11,136 nt of DNA from contig DASWOJ010000201.1 of the NCBI GenBank assembly GCA_036398775.1, forward strand, positions 1 through 11,136. The letters are read 5' to 3'. Made by a program: the position numbers and the translations under genes. Positions 1-6,877 of this stretch are shown here, in pieces; the stretch's first letter is position 1; each line of letters starts with the position of its first letter. The notes beneath the pieces are model-generated. The model worked only from the letters and a program-made list of their open reading frames with translations. It was not told where the DNA came from and did no database searches. The DNA comes from DASWOJ01 sp036398775 (GTDB taxonomy: Bacteria > Pseudomonadota > Alphaproteobacteria > Acetobacterales > Acetobacteraceae).

Positions 1-88
1 GACCGACGCGCTGCTGCGCATGCGCGCCACCCTGTCCCGCCGCCCGGACGCCGATGCCGCGCTGGCCGCCATTGAGGAAAACGCCTGA
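1..88 (+). CDS. C-terminal end of an upstream gene, possibly a MarR-family regulator (partial)
   Basis: An open frame enters from the left edge (codons from base 2) and ends at TGA 86-88. It encodes 28 residues ending in ...AAIEENA. The stop overlaps the emrA start as TGATG, so the two genes are translationally coupled. The visible piece looks like a charged, alanine/arginine-rich terminal helix and has no diagnostic motif. MarR is proposed only because EmrA/EmrB pairs are commonly preceded by an EmrR/MarR-type repressor, and such proteins end in a dimerisation helix of this kind. A TetR-type regulator or an outer-membrane factor would be alternatives. That the frame is coding is fairly sure; its identity is inference. 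Confidence 0.45.
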   Translation, partial: TDALLRMRATLSRRPDADAALAAIEENA

Positions 89-1194
89 TGTCGCAAGCTG
101 TGACCACCGCCCGGGACGTTCCCGAGGCGCATCCCGCGGACGCCAAGTCCGCCGCCCTGGCGCGCAACCGCCGGCGCTGGCTGCGCCCCTTGCTCATGCT
201 GGGCGGGATCGCCGCAGTGGGGGCCGGGTCGCTCGGGTTCTGGGTGAACGGCGGGCGCTACGTTTCCATAGACAACGCCTACATACGCGCCGACAAGGTG
301 TCGCTGGCGACCGACGTGTCCGGCTTGATCGCCGAGATCCCGGTGCACGAGGGCCAGGAGGTCCACAAGGGCGACCTGCTGTTCCGCCTGGACGACCGGC
401 AGTTCCGCATCGCGCTGGACTCGGCCAATGCCAACCTGAACCAAACCCGGCTGCAGCTTGAGGCCATGAGGCGCGACTACGAGCGCATGCTACGCGACGT
501 CGGCAGCAAGGCGGCGCAGGTGCAGGCCGACCAGGCCCGGTTCGACCGCGCCAACGGCCTGGTCGGGCGCGGCGACGTGGCCCGGTCCACCTATGACGAC
601 GCCCGCTTCCAACTGCTGGCGGACCAGCAGGCCCATGAGTCCGCCAAGGTCGCGGCGCAGGTGCAGTTGGCACGGCTGGGCGGCGACGCCAACGCCGACC
701 CGGAAACCATGCCGTCCTACAAGCAGATGCAGACCCAGGTGGCGGAGGCGCAGCGCCAGCTCGACCACGCGTCGGTGCATGCGCCGATGGACGGGGTGGT
801 GACGGGCGTGGACGCGGTGTCGCCGGGCACCTACCTCGCGGCCAGCACCGCGGCGTTCGGCCTGGTGTCGTCCGAGCACGCCTGGGTGGAGGCAAACCCG
901 AAAGAAACCGAGCTGACCTGGGTGCGCCCCGGGGACCATGTCGGCGTCACCGTGGACACCTACCCCGGACGGACCTGGACCGGCACCGTGGGCAGCATCG
1001 CCCCGGCGGCCGGCGGCGAGTTCTCCATCTTGCCGGCGCAGAACAGCAGCGGCAACTGGGTCAAGGTGGTGCAGCGCGTCCCGATCCGCATCCAGGTTGA
1101 CCACGCGGCAGGCGACCCGCCGCTGCGTTCCGGGATGAGCGTGGAGGCGGAGGTTGATACCGGCCACACGCGCAGCCTGCACGACCTGTTCTAA
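88..1194 (+). CDS. emrA: EmrA/HlyD-family membrane fusion protein of a multidrug efflux system
   Basis: This is the periplasmic adaptor that links an inner-membrane DHA2 antiporter to an outer-membrane channel. The 368-residue length is close to the usual size of EmrA proteins. The order seen is: a basic cytoplasmic N-terminus (residues 26-33 rich in R), one membrane anchor at about 31-52, and a first lipoyl half-motif at about 72-102 (DVSGLIAEIPV, then EGQEVHKGD). A long polar helical hairpin follows at about 108-195, then a second lipoyl half at about 227-250 (VHAPMDGVV). The beta-barrel/membrane-proximal part includes GNWVKVVQRVPIRI at 322-335, a strong EmrA hallmark. The start at 88 is supported by GAGGA at 74-78, nine bases upstream, and by the TGATG overlap with the preceding gene. 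The partner gene emrB follows after 177 bp that hold a paired-hairpin repeat. Substrates cannot be read from the sequence. Confidence 0.93.
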   Translation: MSQAVTTARDVPEAHPADAKSAALARNRRRWLRPLLMLGGIAAVGAGSLGFWVNGGRYVSIDNAYIRADKVSLATDVSGLIAEIPVHEGQEVHKGDLLFRLDDRQFRIALDSANANLNQTRLQLEAMRRDYERMLRDVGSKAAQVQADQARFDRANGLVGRGDVARSTYDDARFQLLADQQAHESAKVAAQVQLARLGGDANADPETMPSYKQMQTQVAEAQRQLDHASVHAPMDGVVTGVDAVSPGTYLAASTAAFGLVSSEHAWVEANPKETELTWVRPGDHVGVTVDTYPGRTWTGTVGSIAPAAGGEFSILPAQNSSGNWVKVVQRVPIRIQVDHAAGDPPLRSGMSVEAEVDTGHTRSLHDLF

Positions 1195-1195
1195 T

Positions 1196-1344
1196 TCTGC
1201 TCCCTCTCCCTCCGGGAGAGGGTCGGGGTGAAGGGGCGGGCAAGTGCGGTTCTCATTGCTGCGGGACCGTGTGCGATAGGCGCTGTCAGTGCCCCGCTCC
1301 GCAACCAAGACCCCTCACCCCAACCCTCTCCCGGAGGGAGAGGG
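1196..1344. repeat. Paired-hairpin (BIME/REP-like) intergenic element, copy I
   Basis: The element has two oppositely oriented copies of one unit. Hairpin 1 is CCCTCTCCC (1202-1210), loop TCC, GGGAGAGGG (1214-1222), followed by a G-rich tail (1223-1236). Hairpin 2 is CCCTCTCCC (1324-1332), loop GGA, GGGAGAGGG (1336-1344), preceded by the complement of that tail (1311-1323). The outer ~34 bases are therefore near-perfect inverted repeats, and each contains its own 9-bp stem. The RNA can fold as two local hairpins or as one long stem. The element starts two bases after the emrA stop and ends 27 bases before emrB. A second copy of the same length lies at 8703-8857. No ORF is contained. A role in mRNA stability or partial termination is inferred from E. 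coli BIMEs. Confidence 0.85.
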
Positions 1345-1371
1345 AAGCCGCTTTGATTTGAGGCGAGTTTC

Positions 1372-2901
1372 ATGAACCCTGTTCCCAACCGTGGCCTCAT
1401 CACCGTATGCGCCATGATCGCCACGCTGATGCAGGCGCTGGACAGCACGATCGCCAACGTGGCGCTGCCCTACATGCAGGGCAGCCTGTCGGCGACCACC
1501 GACCAGATCACCTGGGTGCTGACCAGCTATATCGTCGCGGCCGCGATCTTCACCGCGCCGGTCGGCTGGCTGTCGGTCCGGTTCGGGCGCAAGCAGTTGT
1601 TCCTGGTGTGCCTGGTGGGCTTCACCGCCGCCTCCATGCTGTGCGGCGTCGCACAATCATTGGAACAGATGGTGCTGTTCCGCCTGTTGCAGGGCGTGTT
1701 CGGCGCGGCGCTGGTGCCGCTCAGCCAGGCGACGATGCTGGACATCTACCCGCCGGAACAGCGGGGATCGGCGATGGCGATGTGGGGCGTCGGCGTGATG
1801 GTCGGCCCGATCCTGGGGCCGACCCTGGGCGGCTACCTGACCGACCTGTACAACTGGCGCTGGGTATTCTACGTCAACCTGCCGTTCGGCGTGCTGGCAA
1901 CGGCCGGGCTGATGCTGTTCCTGCCGAAGACCGAGGGCAAGAGCGGCTTCCGCTTCGATTTCCTTGGGTTCGGCGTGCTGGCGCTGGGGCTGGGCGCCTT
2001 CCAGCTCATGCTGGACCGCGGGCAGGACCAGGACTGGTTCGGATCGCGTGAGATCATCATCGAGGCGGTGCTGGCCGGGTTGGGCATCTACCTGTTCGTG
2101 GTCCACCTGCTGACGGCGGAGCGGCCGTTCATCGCTCCGCGCCTGTTCAGGGACCGCAACCTTTCGGCCAGCCTCGCGGTGATGTTCGCGGTCGGCATGA
2201 TCCTGCTGGCGTCGTCCGCCCTGCTGGCGCCGTGGCTGCAGACGCTGGCGAACTATCCGGTGGCGACGGCCGGGCTGGTGATGGCGCCGCGCGGCTTCGG
2301 CACCATGGCGGCCATGATGATCTCCGGGCGGCTGTCATCCCGGGTGGACCCGCGCGGCCTGATGGCGCTGGGGATCGCGCTGCTGACCTGGAGCCTGTGG
2401 GACATGACCGGTTGGACGCCCGATGTGGACAGCACGAGGGTGATCTGGGTCATCATCGTGCAGGGCGCCGGGCTGGGCTTCGTGTTCATCCCGTTGCAGG
2501 TGATCGCCTTCGCGACGCTGCCGGCGGAGCTGCGGACGGACGGAACCTCCCTGCTGTCGCTGCTGCGCAACGTCGGCAGCGCGGTGGGCGTATCGGCGTC
2601 GTCCGCGCTGCTGGCCCGCAACATACAGATCAACCATGCCGAGCTGGCGGCGGGGATCACGCCGTTCAACCAGGCGCTGCACGGGCGGGGGGTAGTGGCG
2701 CACCTGCTGGCGCCGGGTACAGCGAAGGGCGCCGCCATGCTGGATGGGATCATCAACCAGCAGGCGTCCATCATCGCCTACCTCGACGACTTCAAGGCGA
2801 TGATGCTGGTCACCGCCCCGGCGGCCCTGCTGCTGTTCCTGATGCGCCGGCCTGTGGTCGCCGCCAAGGCGGACGGGGATCATCCGGCGGTGCTGGACTG
2901 A
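1372..2901 (+). CDS. emrB: EmrB/QacA-type DHA2 MFS multidrug efflux transporter
   Basis: This is an inner-membrane drug:proton antiporter of the major facilitator superfamily, 14-TM DHA2 family, working with the EmrA adaptor encoded upstream. The 509-residue length is typical. Visible motifs are LDSTIANVALP at 23-33 in TM1 (the DHA2-specific pattern with an acidic residue), motif A as GWLSVRFGRKQ at 65-75 in the loop between TM2 and TM3, motif C region GVGVMVGPILGPTLGGYL at 139-156 in TM5 (antiporter signature), and WRWVFYVNLPFG at 162-173. The C-terminal half keeps alternating hydrophobic segments with short polar loops up to about residue 498, followed by a short hydrophilic tail. The start at 1372 has GAGGCGAG about ten bases upstream. 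Regulation probably lies upstream of emrA. The paired-hairpin element in the gap could adjust the EmrA:EmrB ratio. No defect is seen. Confidence 0.93.
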   Translation: MNPVPNRGLITVCAMIATLMQALDSTIANVALPYMQGSLSATTDQITWVLTSYIVAAAIFTAPVGWLSVRFGRKQLFLVCLVGFTAASMLCGVAQSLEQMVLFRLLQGVFGAALVPLSQATMLDIYPPEQRGSAMAMWGVGVMVGPILGPTLGGYLTDLYNWRWVFYVNLPFGVLATAGLMLFLPKTEGKSGFRFDFLGFGVLALGLGAFQLMLDRGQDQDWFGSREIIIEAVLAGLGIYLFVVHLLTAERPFIAPRLFRDRNLSASLAVMFAVGMILLASSALLAPWLQTLANYPVATAGLVMAPRGFGTMAAMMISGRLSSRVDPRGLMALGIALLTWSLWDMTGWTPDVDSTRVIWVIIVQGAGLGFVFIPLQVIAFATLPAELRTDGTSLLSLLRNVGSAVGVSASSALLARNIQINHAELAAGITPFNQALHGRGVVAHLLAPGTAKGAAMLDGIINQQASIIAYLDDFKAMMLVTAPAALLLFLMRRPVVAAKADGDHPAVLD

Positions 2902-2906
2902 GCGGG

Positions 2907-2956
2907 CCTGCCCAGCCTCTCCCTTCTGTGGGACCGGCAGGGCTGCGCAAGTTTTT
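2907..2956 (+). terminator. Possible weak intrinsic terminator after emrB
   Basis: CCTGCC (2907-2912) can pair with GGCAGG (2936-2941), enclosing a smaller stem TCCC (2920-2923) / GGGA (2930-2933). A run of five T follows at 2952-2956. The T run begins ten bases after the outer stem, which is farther than in a good intrinsic terminator, and the stem is interrupted. Its position just after the emrB stop supports the reading, but termination here is inference. Confidence 0.3.
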
Positions 2957-3112
2957 GTAACCGTTTGTTTGCAGGCGGTGTTTCGAAAGGCTGTTTAGCA
3001 CGTTGGATGCTAGGTTTGCGCGTAAGAGCGGAGGCGGACGGCGCGCAACCCGGTGGATTGACCGTCCGGTGCCGCCGCCCCAATCTCGACGCAGCGCAGC
3101 ATAGGACGCACC
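2957..3112 (+). promoter_or_regulatory. Leader region of the URC operon
   Basis: These 156 bases separate the efflux operon from urc1 and must hold the URC operon promoter if the operon is independently transcribed. The first part (2951-3020) is clearly richer in A/T than the surrounding coding DNA, with several TTTGT-type stretches. No sigma-70 box pair of convincing quality and spacing was found, and no clear operator palindrome or riboswitch fold was recognised. The AGGA ribosome-binding site of urc1 is at 3103-3106. Confidence 0.35.
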
Positions 3113-4390
3113 ATGGACCTGCCGACCCCACCATTGCAGGCCAATGAGCAAAAGCCCGTGCCGCGGGCGATCGTGCTCACGTCGCATCCGCGCAACGTGC
3201 GGGGCGTCCGGCCCGTGGCATGGGGCGTCGGCGACGCCAAGCTGCGTGGCCCGGTGGTGGCGACCCTCCACTCCGCCCCAGGGCGCAACGCCATCGGCAC
3301 CCATGCCGGCGCCTACTCGCTGTATCGCGCGCTGGCGGTGGCGGCGGGTCAGTTGGACCCGGCGCACCGTCCCGACCTCACCAACACTGCGCCTGCCGTG
3401 CCCATCGGGCCGTTCCCGCAATGGGCCGGGGACGCGATCGTGTCGCTCGACCCCTGGGGGCACATGCCGGCGGAGGTTTTCGCCGCCGAGATCGCCGTCG
3501 GACACGACGTGCGGCCCAGCATCGCCGTCACGCGCGCACACATCAACATGCCGGAGATCACCGACGCCATGCGCGCCGGCCGCCTGATCCCGGACGGCGA
3601 CGTGCTCACGGCGGCCGGCGACGTGCGCGTGACCAAGATCGCCATCGAGCCGGTCTGGCACCTGCCCGGCGTCGCCCGGCGCTTCGGCATCCCGCTCCCC
3701 GACCTGCGCCGCGCGCTGTTCGAGCACACCGGCGGCATGTTTCCCGAGCTTGTAACCCGCCCTGACCTGGACGTGTTCCTGCCGCCCATCGGCGGCACCA
3801 CCGTCTATCTGATGGGCGACCCGGCGCGGCTGGGCCGCCCCGAAACGCGCATCGCCTGCCGCATCCATGACGAGTGCAACGGCTCTGACGTGTTCGGCTC
3901 GGACATCTGCACCTGCCGGCCCTACCTGGCGCAGGGGATCGAGGTTGCCGTCGAGATGGCCCAAGCCGGCGGCGTCGGCGTCGTCGTCTATAACCGCAAG
4001 GAAGGCCGCGCCCTGGGCGAGGTGACCAAGTTCCTGGTTTATAACGCCCGCAAGCGCCAGCCCGGCGGCGACCGCGCCGACGCCTACTTCGAGCGCACGG
4101 AGTGTGTCGCCGGCGTGCAGGACATGCGATGCCAGGAGCTGATGCCGGATGTGCTGCACTGGCTCGGCATCACCAGGATTGACCGGCTGGTGTCCATGAG
4201 CAACCTGAAGTACGCGCCGATTACCGCCAGCGGCATCGAGGTCGTGGAGCGCGTGCCGATCCCGGACTGGCTGATCCCTGCCGACGCCAGCGTCGAGATG
4301 GACGCAAAGAAGGCCGCCGGCTACTTCACCGCGGCGGTGCCGGACGCGGCCGAGCTGCACGTGGCAAAGGGCCGCGGCCTGGATGGATGA
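3113..4390 (+). CDS. urc1: URC1-type GTP cyclohydrolase II-like protein of uracil catabolism
   Basis: This protein is related to RibA but belongs, by context and sequence, to the Urc1 branch, which is proposed to act on the pyrimidine ring of a uracil nucleotide rather than on GTP. Residues 18-220 match the extra N-terminal domain of this branch (IVLTSHPRNVRGVRP, RNAIGTHAGAYSLYRALAVA). Residues 245-385 are the cyclohydrolase II domain. The zinc ligands are C255, C266 and C268, spaced C-x10-C-x-C exactly as in E. coli RibA, and the catalytic D-x-R is D337-R339. The nucleotide loop reads NRKEGRALGE (294-303) where RibA has RQEGRNIGL, and the RibA TNNPxK segment is SMSNLK (361-366). These two changes argue against riboflavin synthesis. 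The start at 3113 has AGGA at 3103-3106. The gene overlaps urc4 by 8 bases. The family is certain; the exact reaction is inferred from the yeast URC pathway. Confidence 0.9.
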   Translation: MDLPTPPLQANEQKPVPRAIVLTSHPRNVRGVRPVAWGVGDAKLRGPVVATLHSAPGRNAIGTHAGAYSLYRALAVAAGQLDPAHRPDLTNTAPAVPIGPFPQWAGDAIVSLDPWGHMPAEVFAAEIAVGHDVRPSIAVTRAHINMPEITDAMRAGRLIPDGDVLTAAGDVRVTKIAIEPVWHLPGVARRFGIPLPDLRRALFEHTGGMFPELVTRPDLDVFLPPIGGTTVYLMGDPARLGRPETRIACRIHDECNGSDVFGSDICTCRPYLAQGIEVAVEMAQAGGVGVVVYNRKEGRALGEVTKFLVYNARKRQPGGDRADAYFERTECVAGVQDMRCQELMPDVLHWLGITRIDRLVSMSNLKYAPITASGIEVVERVPIPDWLIPADASVEMDAKKAAGYFTAAVPDAAELHVAKGRGLDG

Positions 4391-5579
4391 CGCTGCCCTG
4401 GCGGCATGGCTGTGCAGCGCGGCTGCGGTGCGGGAGCGGTGCGCCGGCCTGCTGGACGTGGCGCTCGGCGCCGGGCTGCCGAACATGGCAGTGGACCTTG
4501 CGCGGCTGCCGGCCTGCGCCGACTACACCGCGGCGGTAATCCGGCGGAACTATCCCACGCTCGACATCCCGCACCATGCGCGGTGGCGGCACTTCGCGGC
4601 GGGCGGGGTGGACCGTTGGGGGGCGCTGCGGTGTGATTTGGCCGGGCTGGATGCGGCGGCGCTGGCCCGCACGCGGATAGACCTGTGCGTCGTCAGCGTG
4701 CTGCTGGACGCCGGCGCCGGGCCGGAGTGGCGGTACCGCGACGCGGATACGGGACAGGTGCTGGCCCGGTCGGAGGGGCTTGGTGTGGCAAGCTTGGCGG
4801 CGTTCCGCGCCGGGCTGTTCTCGGCGGAGGGGCTGCCGCAGGCGGACGCGGCCGGGCTTATGGCGGTTGACGCGTCGGCGCTGGGCCGGGCGTTCCAGGT
4901 TGCCGAGGGGAACTCGCTTGCTGGGCTGGAGGGCCGGGCGGCGCTGATGCGTAACCTGGGCGCGGCGGTGCTGGCCCGGCCGGACCTGTTCGCGGGCGGC
5001 CGGATCGGCGGGCTGTATGACGTTCTCGCGCCGTCGGGGACGGTCGGGGCGGCGGCGCTGCTGGCGGCGCTGCTGGATGGGCTGGGGCCGGCTTGGCCGT
5101 CCCGCATCGTGATGGCCGGACGCTCGTTGGGAGACGTCTGGCCGCATCCGGCTGTGCCCGGCGATGGGTTGGTGCCGTTCCACAAGCTGTCGCAGTGGTT
5201 GGCCTACTCGCTGATCGAGGTCTTTGCAGACGCCGGGGTGCAGGTCACCGGCATCGCGGAGCTGACGGGGTTGCCGGAATACCGGAATGGCGGCCTGCTG
5301 CTGGACCTTGGCGTATTAGAGCTGCGCGACCCGGCGCTGGCGCAGGCGCCGTTGCCGGCGGGCCATCCCGCGGTCGTGGAGTGGCGGGCACTGACGGTCG
5401 CGTTGCTGGACCGCCTGGCGCCGATGATCCGCGAGCACCTGGACCGCGACGAGGCTTCGCTGCCGTTGTCGCGCATCCTGGAAGGCGGCACCTGGGCCGC
5501 CGGCCGCGCCGTTGCCGCCGAACGCCGCCCCGGTGGCGGCCCGCCGCTGCAGGTCGCCAGCGACGGGACAGTGTTCTGA
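4383..5579 (+). CDS. urc4: URC4/Urg3-family protein (DUF1688) of uracil catabolism
   Basis: This 398-residue soluble protein has no signal peptide or membrane segment and belongs to the DUF1688/Urc4 family. Segments that mark the family are IPHHARWRHFAAGGVDRW (62-79), DLCVVSVLLDAGAGPEWRY (100-118), VPFHKLSQWLAYSLIEV (264-280), ELTGLPEYRNGGLLLDLGVL (293-312) and EWRALTVALLDRLA (333-346). The conserved H, R, D, E and W residues suggest an enzyme, but no known catalytic motif is recognised. In L. kluyveri, Urc4 is needed for growth on uracil, and loss is reported to accumulate ribosylurea. The protein may therefore act on a ribosylurea-type intermediate to release urea; this is inference. The start overlaps the end of urc1 (ATGGATGA, 8 bases), so translation is coupled. 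A hairpin repeat follows 17 bases after the stop. Confidence 0.88.
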   Translation: MDDAALAAWLCSAAAVRERCAGLLDVALGAGLPNMAVDLARLPACADYTAAVIRRNYPTLDIPHHARWRHFAAGGVDRWGALRCDLAGLDAAALARTRIDLCVVSVLLDAGAGPEWRYRDADTGQVLARSEGLGVASLAAFRAGLFSAEGLPQADAAGLMAVDASALGRAFQVAEGNSLAGLEGRAALMRNLGAAVLARPDLFAGGRIGGLYDVLAPSGTVGAAALLAALLDGLGPAWPSRIVMAGRSLGDVWPHPAVPGDGLVPFHKLSQWLAYSLIEVFADAGVQVTGIAELTGLPEYRNGGLLLDLGVLELRDPALAQAPLPAGHPAVVEWRALTVALLDRLAPMIREHLDRDEASLPLSRILEGGTWAAGRAVAAERRPGGGPPLQVASDGTVF

Positions 5580-5596
5580 GGTGGTAGCTTCCTTCC

Positions 5597-5622
5597 CCCT
5601 CTCCCGAAGGGAGAGGGAGCAG
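5597..5622 (+). repeat. Single hairpin of the same repeat family, between urc4 and upp
   Basis: CCCTCTCCC (5597-5605), loop GAA, GGGAGAGGG (5609-5617), then AGCAG (5618-5622). This is one unit of the element seen twice at 1196-1344 and 8703-8857. It is in the orientation of their right-hand hairpin and shares the outer flank AGCAG with the copy ending at 8857. It lacks the inverted partner and the C-rich inner tail, so it is a solo or eroded copy. It ends 28 bases before the upp start and just upstream of its ribosome-binding site, where it could affect transcription or stability of upp. Confidence 0.8.
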
Positions 5623-5649
5623 CACGCCCATGTCCTGAAGGTGCAGACC

Positions 5650-6279
5650 ATGACCAATGTCACCGTCGTCACGCATCCGCTTGTGCAGCACAAGTTGACG
5701 CTGCTGCGGCAGAAGAGCACGGCGACGGCCGACTTCCGCCAGATCGCCCGCGAGATCAGCCTGCTGATGGCATATGAGGTTACACGTGACCTGCCGCTGG
5801 AAAACGTCACCATCGAGACACCGTTGGAAACGATGGAGGCGCCGTCCCTGGCCGGCAAGAAAATCTGCTTCGTGCCGATCCTGCGCGCCGGCACCGGCAT
5901 CCTCGATGGGATGCTGGACCTGATCCCCTCCGCCCGTGTCGGCCATATCGGGCTGTATCGCGACCCGGCGACGCTGGTTCCGGTCGAATACTACCTCAAG
6001 CTGCCGGACGACCTGCCGGACCGGATGGTGGTGCTGGTGGACCCGATGCTGGCAACCGGCCACTCCGCCGCGGCGGCGCTGTCCCGGCTGCGTCAGGCCG
6101 GAGTGGCGCAGTTGCGCTTCGTGTGCTTGCTGGCGGCGCCGGAAGGACTGGCCGTGCTGGCGCGTGAACACCCCGACGTCCCGGTTTACACCGCGGCTGT
6201 GGACCGGCAACTCGACGAGCACGGCTATATCCGTCCAGGCCTGGGCGACGCCGGTGACCGGCTGTATGGGACGAAATAG
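5650..6279 (+). CDS. upp: Uracil phosphoribosyltransferase
   Basis: This cytoplasmic enzyme makes UMP and pyrophosphate from uracil and PRPP. The 209-residue length matches E. coli Upp (208). Visible motifs are VPILRAGTGILDGM (75-88), the PRPP loop VLVDPMLATGHS (128-139), and the C-terminal uracil-binding segment GYIRPGLGDAGDRLYGT (192-208). The PRPP loop has His at 138 where many homologues have Gly (ATGGS). The start at 5650 gives the standard N-terminus VTHPLVQHKLTLLR and has GAAGG at 5637-5641. The open frame continues 46 codons upstream, but that part runs through the end of urc4 and a hairpin repeat and does not look like protein. As last gene of the URC cluster it fills the Urc6 role, feeding uracil into the pathway as UMP. 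It could also serve ordinary pyrimidine salvage. Confidence 0.95.
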   Translation: MTNVTVVTHPLVQHKLTLLRQKSTATADFRQIAREISLLMAYEVTRDLPLENVTIETPLETMEAPSLAGKKICFVPILRAGTGILDGMLDLIPSARVGHIGLYRDPATLVPVEYYLKLPDDLPDRMVVLVDPMLATGHSAAAALSRLRQAGVAQLRFVCLLAAPEGLAVLAREHPDVPVYTAAVDRQLDEHGYIRPGLGDAGDRLYGTK

Positions 6280-6529
6280 CAGGGCGAGCCTGCTCCGGCC
6301 CGTTGCTGCCCCTGCGCCGCGATAGACCGGTTCACATCCAGACTGGACGCATACCGCTATGATGCAGGGTCAGCATTGATGTGACCTGTTTACGCGTAGC
6401 AACGCTCGGGCCGAAACCGGCGGCTGCACTTATTAAATCAGGAATGATGGGCCACTGGCTTCTTGTTTCTCGGCAGAGGCTTGCGGTTGGGTCGAGCCGC
6501 TGCGCGTCAGGACCCAACCGCAATCTGCC
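6280..6529. other. Convergent intergenic region between upp and the cupin gene
   Basis: These 250 bases lie between two converging transcripts. A small stem AGCAGG (6278-6283) / CCTGCT (6289-6294) overlaps the upp stop and has no T run after it. From about 6320 to 6480 the DNA is visibly lower in G+C than the flanking genes. Short frames exist on both strands but have no ribosome-binding site, no recognised domain, and overlap each other. A weak inverted repeat TCACATC (6332-6338) / GATGTGA (6378-6384) is present. The strongest structure is the 13-bp stem at 6481-6523, listed separately. I recognise no gene or mobile-element remnant here. Confidence 0.5.
6481..6523 (-). terminator. 13-bp perfect stem-loop just after the cupin gene
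   Basis: TTGCGGTTGGGTC (6481-6493) and GACCCAACCGCAA (6511-6523) are perfect inverted repeats around a 17-base loop. On the - strand the stem begins 6 bases after the cupin stop codon at 6530, the position expected for a transcript end. No T run follows on either strand, so it is not a canonical intrinsic terminator. It may be a 3'-protecting hairpin or a processed end, possibly serving both converging operons. The structure is directly visible; the function is inferred. Confidence 0.6.
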
Positions 6530-6877
6530 CTATGCCGCGGAGTCGTCCCGCCCATGCACTGCGGCCGGAGGCGTCGTCGCCTCGACGGCAGTGAAGGCTT
6601 CCAGGATCTTGTAGCTGTGCTCGGCGCCGCGCGGCACGATCCAGGAATCGCCGGGGTTGAGCAGGATCACCTGCCCCTCGGTGTGCAGCTCCGCCCGGCC
6701 GCTGATGGCATAGCCGGCGCAGTCGTACTCCCGGCGCACCGGCGCCTCCACTGTGCCAGGCGCTACATCCTGCCACATGCGCATCGCTATGTTCTTGCCG
6801 GTCGCAAGATATACCTGTCCGTCCGGCCCCTTCGGCGAATGGCTGCTGTCCACCTTGATTACCGTCGTGTCGCCCAT
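6530..6877 (-). CDS. Small single-domain cupin protein
   Basis: This 115-residue soluble protein has one cupin beta-barrel. Cupin motif 2 is clear: GDSWIVPRGAEH (76-87) fits G-x5-P-x-G-x2-H, with His87 as a possible metal ligand. Motif 1 is degenerate. The segment before AGYAISG (54-60) reads VRREYDC, so the usual H-x-H pair is absent and Cys53 sits where the Glu would be. It may therefore bind metal weakly or not at all. The ATG at 6877 has a strong ribosome site (GGGGAGG, about 6883-6889). It lies 143 bases downstream of the last permease gene on the same strand and may be the final gene of the ABC-importer operon, or may have its own promoter. The substrate is unknown; roles in small-molecule sensing or isomerisation would be guesses. 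Confidence 0.82.
   Translation of the reverse strand: MGDTTVIKVDSSHSPKGPDGQVYLATGKNIAMRMWQDVAPGTVEAPVRREYDCAGYAISGRAELHTEGQVILLNPGDSWIVPRGAEHSYKILEAFTAVEATTPPAAVHGRDDSAA

Noticed and set aside
2914..2936. CCTCTCCCTTCTGTGGGA as a sixth, degenerate copy of the hairpin repeat
   Set aside because: Only one arm resembles the repeat and the other arm does not match beyond GGGA. It could be chance, and it is better explained as part of a weak terminator.
2810..4486. A long - strand open frame (about 558 codons) across urc1
   Set aside because: It is arginine/histidine/glycine-rich, matches no domain, and lies antisense to urc1 and urc4, which have clear families and conserved motifs. Long antisense frames are expected in DNA this rich in G+C.
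5512..5649. A 46-codon N-terminal extension of Upp
   Set aside because: It covers the end of urc4 and the hairpin repeat. Upp from 5650 already has full length, a normal N-terminus and its own ribosome site.
6036..6066. His instead of Gly in the Upp PRPP loop as evidence of an altered enzyme
   Set aside because: The position varies among Upp homologues and the rest of the loop and the uracil-binding segment are intact, so normal activity is the better assumption.
6332..6614. Two small opposing frames in and beside the convergent region, considered as a small gene or transposase remnant
   Set aside because: They overlap each other or the cupin gene, have no ribosome-binding site, and show no motif I can name.
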